NCBI GenBank assembly: GCA_900696525.1
Contig: CAADGL010000007.1
Location: 1-64,000, forward strand
DNA: 64,000 bases
Reading direction: 5' to 3'
Source: an uncultured Planctomycetota bacterium
Lineage (GTDB): Bacteria; Planctomycetota; Phycisphaerae; UBA1845; Fen-1342
Of the stretch, positions 60,331 to 64,000 are shown in pieces. Numbering within the stretch: the stretch's first letter is position 1; the number at the start of each line of letters is the position of its first letter. Under the pieces are notes generated by a model that was given only the letters and a program-made list of their open reading frames with translations, made no database searches and was not told the DNA's origin. Made by a program: the position numbers and the translations under genes.

Positions 60331-63300
60331 CCGGCAGCAGCGCCGCGTTCCTGGCCAGCGGCCCGCGCCGCTCCGGATCGTGAAAGTACAGGTATCGCCG
60401 CAACGCGTCCGCCCCGTGGCAGGTCGTGCAGGTGTTCGGCGGAGAGAATGCACGCAGTTGCAGGCGCAGGTTCGGGCCCGCGGCATGCGGATCGACGCCC
60501 GCCGGCGGCTCGCGGCCGTGCGGCAGGTGGCAGGTTCGGCAGGCAATGCGTCCCTGCGCGTCTGCGCCGCCAGAGCGATCAAAGAGCGGCAGCACGTGGT
60601 CGTCGTCCCCCAGCGCCAGCATCGGCACGGCCGGGTGCGTCGCGATCGCCGGAACGGACGCGCGACCCTGTCGGCTGTGACAGCCCAGGCAGGCCGCGTC
60701 GCCGGCGTAGTCGTCGGGCCAGTCCGCGGCGGCGCCGATCAGCCGCGTTGCCGGGCGCAAGCCGGCGGCCATCGTAGCGGCGTCTCCGTGCAGCGCGTGA
60801 CAGGGCCCGCAACTGGAGACGGCCAGCCCGGCTCTCTCAAGGCGCTGCGGCGCGTGCGCGGTGTGCATGATCGCCCGCATGTCGCTGTGACATTTCAGGC
60901 ATAGCTCGTGGCCCTGGTCCGCCGCCGCGCGCAGCAGCGGCTTTGCGGAGGCCAGCCCGCCGTGCGGATCGTGGCAGGTGCGGCAGCCGAGCTGGGCGTT
61001 GTCGTGGCTGCGGGCGAAGGGCAGATCAAGCTCTCCGGGCAGGCGCGCCACCGCGACGCTGCGCGGGTGCAGCGCCGCGTGCCCGCCGCCCGCGTTCCAG
61101 CCGGATTGCCAGTGGCAGGCCAGGCACGCCGCGTCGCCCTGCGGCGCGTTGGCGGCGGGCGCGACGCGGAACAGGCCGGTCGCCTCGGTGCCGTGCGGGC
61201 GGTGGCAGGCCAGGCAGCCGCCGCACGACTCGCGCGCGGCCTGCGGCCAGGCCGATGGGTTGAGGTGGAAGTCGTGCGGTCCGCCGGCAAGCATGGCCTG
61301 CTCGCTGTGACAGTCGCGGCAGAGGTCCTGCGGGGCGGCGCGCAGGAAGCTGCCGTGCCGCGGCTCGTGCGGGTTGTGACATTGCAGGCAGGTCGCGCCG
61401 GGGTGATTGAGGGCGTCGAGCATCTTGCGTTCGCCGCACTGGCCCTGCTGGTGGCACGTCACGCATTCGCCGCTGGGGTCGAGCGACGTGGGCGTTGCCA
61501 GGCGCGCGTAGCGGTGGAAGAGATGGCAGGCGCTGCACGGGCCACCCTCGGCGACAGTCATGCCCAGGCGATTGCGCTCGCCGGGGAAGTTCGTGCGCAG
61601 GTCGTGCGGGGTGCCGAGCATGTCGCGCCGCTGCGAGTGGCACGCGAGGCACATCTGCCCGTCGGTCAGCGGCGCCGCCAGCATGAAGCGCTTGCCGTGC
61701 CCGTGGTGCAGCTTGTGGCAGGACAGGCACAGCAGCGTGTCACCCGGGCCGACCACGGTGCCCATCGCGTGAATCGCGGCGAGCTGCTCGGCATCGACCG
61801 GAGGGCTGAGCGGGTGCTCGCTCGGCCCGCCCTCGCGGAACATGCCCGGGCGCATCTGGTCGTGGCACGTCACGCAAAGCTGGTTCGAGCTGGTACCCAT
61901 CACCAGCAGATGCTCGTGCCGCGCGCCGTGCGGCGTGTGGCAGACCTGGCACGTGAGCTCGCGCGGGTTCGGCCCGACCTTCGCGCCCGCGTCGATCAGC
62001 TCGCGCGGCACCGGCCACGGCATGCCGCCGGTCGGATGCGTCCCGAACTCCGGCCCGCGGGTCTTATCGACGTGGCACATCATGCACAGCTCGCTCGCCA
62101 GGTTCGGCACCCGCAGCAGCACCGCCGTGCTGATGTCGGATTGTGAGGCGCCGGGGCCGTGTGCCGAGTGGCACGTGCGGCACGCCAGCTTGCCGTCGAG
62201 CAGCGGCAGCCCCTCGGGCACCTGCATCGACTCGGGCGGCGACACGCCGGTGAGGTGGCCATGCTCGAGCCAGACGCGGCGGCGCGAGTCGGCGACCGAG
62301 CCGTCGTGGCACGACAGGCAGTTCTCGCTGCGGGCCACGACCGGGTCCTGCGGCGTGGACGAAGGGCGCGGCATGAGCTCCGAGCCGCGGCCCTCCGAGA
62401 AAGGCGGCAACCAGTCGAAGTGACACACCGTGCACGCCCGCGCCTGCTGGCCCGTGAGCCGCCGCGGCGGAGCCGGCGTCGGGGGCGCCGCCGGTGTGCG
62501 GCGTCGCGCGATCACCAGGCGCAGCACGCGGTTGGCGTCGCGCTCGGTCACGTACAGCCGCCCATCCGCGTCGAACGCCAGCCCGAGCGGGCCCGCGAAC
62601 CTCATCACGCCGCCATCCGCGTCCCGCAGGATGTCGATCACCTCACCCGTCCGGCGGAAAACCTGGATGGCGCCCGTCACACTGTCGGCGACCCAGGCGT
62701 TCGACTCGCCGTCGAACGCCACGCCGGTCGGGCGGTAGAGCTGCCCGGGGTTGAGGCCGAAGCGGCCGATCAGCGCGGCCGGCACGCCGTTGCGCTCCAG
62801 GAGCTGGCCGCGGCCGTTCACGACGTCCGTGATCGCCACGTCGCCGTTGGATGCGACGGCGAGCTGAAAGGGGTATTGCCACTGGCCGAGCGCTTCGCCG
62901 CGCTGACCGAAAGATTGCCACGCGCCGCTGGCGAGATCGAGGCGCAGGATGCGATGGTGGTCGTTATCCGCCACCCACAGGCCCAGGCCGTCCTCGCTCG
63001 CCGCCGCGTCCGTCGGCTCCGGCGCCCGGCCGTCGGGCGCCGGCGGAAGCACCACGATGCGCTCCAGGCCGCCGTCCGCGGCTCGCACGATGACACGCCC
63101 GTGGCCGCTGTCGGCGATCCAGAGCCGGCCGGCGGCGTCGGCCGAGATGCCGACCGGCCGCTGGAGCGCGGCGTCGCCAACGCGAGCGATGACGTCGAGC
63201 AGCGTCCCGTCGGACCGGAAGCGCACGACCCGGTCGTTCACGCCGTCCACGACGCAGACGACGCCGTCGGGTAGGATGGCGACGTCGGTGGGCATCTGGA

Positions 63301-63502
63301 GCGCGGGCCGGACGGAGGGGCCGAATTCGCCGTCGGCGACGCCCACGTACGACAACTGGCCCGTCGCCGGGCTTGCGAGCAGCAGCGCCAGCATCCACGG
63401 CGGCAAGGCGCTGCGGCCGCTGCGCGGCGCATCGGGGAGCGTGCGGCGGGGCTGGCGCCGGGCGCCGAGAGGATCCGGGTGCTTCGTCGTCCGCACCGTC
63501 AT
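60305..63502 (-). CDS. NHL propeller fused to a 20-heme cytochrome c
   Basis: 1065 residues. A short basic start and hydrophobic helix (PPWMLALLLASPATGQ) are followed by an NHL propeller over about 50-340 (MPTDVAILPDGVVCVVDGVN, RPVGISADAAGRLWIADSGH, GLAFDADGRLYVTERDANRV). From about 360 there are 20 CXXCH motifs, starting CTVCH and ending CTTCH, many in doubled form such as LACRTCHSAHG. This is a large conduit by heme count. It resembles doubled-CXXCH multihemes of anaerobic bacteria, but the NHL fusion is unusual. It is divergent from the NapC/NirT gene, with a good promoter at 63561-63589, so both halves of the cluster may be co-regulated. Confidence 0.9.
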   Translation of the reverse strand: MTVRTTKHPDPLGARRQPRRTLPDAPRSGRSALPPWMLALLLASPATGQLSYVGVADGEFGPSVRPALQMPTDVAILPDGVVCVVDGVNDRVVRFRSDGTLLDVIARVGDAALQRPVGISADAAGRLWIADSGHGRVIVRAADGGLERIVVLPPAPDGRAPEPTDAAASEDGLGLWVADNDHHRILRLDLASGAWQSFGQRGEALGQWQYPFQLAVASNGDVAITDVVNGRGQLLERNGVPAALIGRFGLNPGQLYRPTGVAFDGESNAWVADSVTGAIQVFRRTGEVIDILRDADGGVMRFAGPLGLAFDADGRLYVTERDANRVLRLVIARRRTPAAPPTPAPPRRLTGQQARACTVCHFDWLPPFSEGRGSELMPRPSSTPQDPVVARSENCLSCHDGSVADSRRRVWLEHGHLTGVSPPESMQVPEGLPLLDGKLACRTCHSAHGPGASQSDISTAVLLRVPNLASELCMMCHVDKTRGPEFGTHPTGGMPWPVPRELIDAGAKVGPNPRELTCQVCHTPHGARHEHLLVMGTSSNQLCVTCHDQMRPGMFREGGPSEHPLSPPVDAEQLAAIHAMGTVVGPGDTLLCLSCHKLHHGHGKRFMLAAPLTDGQMCLACHSQRRDMLGTPHDLRTNFPGERNRLGMTVAEGGPCSACHLFHRYARLATPTSLDPSGECVTCHQQGQCGERKMLDALNHPGATCLQCHNPHEPRHGSFLRAAPQDLCRDCHSEQAMLAGGPHDFHLNPSAWPQAARESCGGCLACHRPHGTEATGLFRVAPAANAPQGDAACLACHWQSGWNAGGGHAALHPRSVAVARLPGELDLPFARSHDNAQLGCRTCHDPHGGLASAKPLLRAAADQGHELCLKCHSDMRAIMHTAHAPQRLERAGLAVSSCGPCHALHGDAATMAAGLRPATRLIGAAADWPDDYAGDAACLGCHSRQGRASVPAIATHPAVPMLALGDDDHVLPLFDRSGGADAQGRIACRTCHLPHGREPPAGVDPHAAGPNLRLQLRAFSPPNTCTTCHGADALRRYLYFHDPERRGPLARNAALLPVTAQGGTN

Positions 63503-63560
63503 GTTCGAGCGCCCGCTGACCGCCAGTTTGGCCGTGGACCGCTGTTTCCGTCTTGCCGCT

Positions 63561-63589
63561 ACTATACGAACGACAACTCGGGGTGTCAC
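63561..63589 (-). promoter_or_regulatory. Probable promoter of the NHL/20-heme gene
   Basis: Minus strand GTGACA (63589-63584) and TATAGT (63566-63561), 17-bp spacer, each 5 of 6 to the sigma-70 consensus. A leader of about 50 nt would run to the 63502 start. Confidence 0.55.
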
Positions 63590-63638
63590 GGCAAGCGCGC
63601 AGCATAGTGCGGCGCACGAATCACGGGGAACCTGGCGC

Positions 63639-64000
63639 ATGGCAAGCGACAAGACGAGCGAGTCGCCGCAGCAACCACAGCCACCATCACCGCCGGACGA
63701 TCCGCCGAAGCCCGGCCGGGCCCGCAAGCCGCTGCGCCGCTGGGTGCGCTGGCTGCGCGCCGGGGGCGTCACGCTGCTGCTGCTGCTGGTGGTTGGGGCG
63801 GTCGGGCTCAGCGGGGCCGAGTACTACACGGCCCAGCCGGACTTCTGCGCCAGTTGCCACATCATGGGCCCGTACTACGACTCCTGGAGCCACGACATCC
63901 ACGGCCGCAAGCTCGGCGTCCGCTGCGTCGACTGTCACTACGCGCCCGGTGAGCGTTTCACCGTCATGGCCAAGTTCAAGGGCCTGTCGCAGGTCGCCAG
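63639..64000 (+). CDS. NapC/NirT-type membrane tetraheme cytochrome c, 3' truncated
   Basis: The first 120 residues are visible and the window ends inside the gene. A Pro-rich cytoplasmic start is followed by one membrane anchor (GGVTLLLLLVVGAVGLSGAE). Then come CASCH in QPDFCASCHIMGPYYDSW and CVDCH in GVRCVDCHYAPGE, the first two hemes of the NapC/NirT/CymA pattern, with HGRKLG preceding the second. Such proteins oxidise menaquinol and pass electrons to periplasmic partners. It would be the inner-membrane entry point for the cytochrome cluster. Confidence 0.85.
   Translation, partial: MASDKTSESPQQPQPPSPPDDPPKPGRARKPLRRWVRWLRAGGVTLLLLLVVGAVGLSGAEYYTAQPDFCASCHIMGPYYDSWSHDIHGRKLGVRCVDCHYAPGERFTVMAKFKGLSQVA

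Overview
This window is GC-rich, densely coding bacterial chromosome. The gene content points to a planctomycete, most likely of the class Phycisphaerae. The reasons are exported proteins ending in dockerin-like repeats of the form GD.NGDG.TDQSDLGILL, a DUF1559-like pseudopilin, an ECF sigma factor overlapping a TPR-bearing Ser/Thr kinase, HAF-repeat and CTERM-like exported proteins, and multiheme cytochromes. The taxon is an inference from protein style, not from a marker-gene tree. I saw no insertion sequence, prophage, CRISPR array or rRNA.

Layout. 1-1889: a short repeat element, then gspG and gspF (type II secretion pseudopilin and platform protein, minus strand). 2106-6325: a degenerate DEAD-box protein, then a BatD/BatE-like pair. 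6425-13470: a GT87 membrane glycosyltransferase, a pseudopilin, a lamin-tail/dockerin protein, a dockerin protein and a GT4 glycosyltransferase. 13526-17809: two overlapping dynamin-like GTPase genes and a PilZ protein. 18062-23674: an ECF sigma factor, a small beta-sandwich protein, a TPR-CHAT caspase-like protease and an exported subtilase, the last three joined by ATGA overlaps. 23775-32894: a HAF-repeat protein, xseB, a ComF protein, a coupled YlbF/GT39/LpxL-type acyltransferase run, a large TPR lipoprotein and a DUF1570-like HExxH protein. 32914-38478: tRNA-Leu(UAG), topA, an orphan nuoD, tRNA-Ser(CGA) and a small cysteine-containing protein with its own promoter and terminator. 38671-42229: Ser/Thr kinase plus ECF sigma factor. 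42506-49804: an exported-protein cluster with a fibre-like protein, two tandem subtilases, a dockerin protein and a C39-like cysteine peptidase. 50105-54217: an NhaP2-type antiporter, a BatA-like VWA protein and a small protein. 54385-64000: an electron-transfer cluster with an outer-membrane beta-barrel, an NHL lipoprotein, a 12-heme cytochrome, a lipoprotein, an NHL propeller fused to a 20-heme cytochrome, and the start of a NapC/NirT quinol dehydrogenase.

Two blocks look like under-described systems. The sigma/beta-sandwich/TPR-CHAT/subtilase block pairs an intracellular caspase-like protease with an exported serine protease under a dedicated ECF factor. The barrel/NHL/multiheme block has the parts for moving electrons from the quinone pool through the periplasm and across the outer membrane. 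Functions are inferred from motifs seen in the sequence. No database search was possible.
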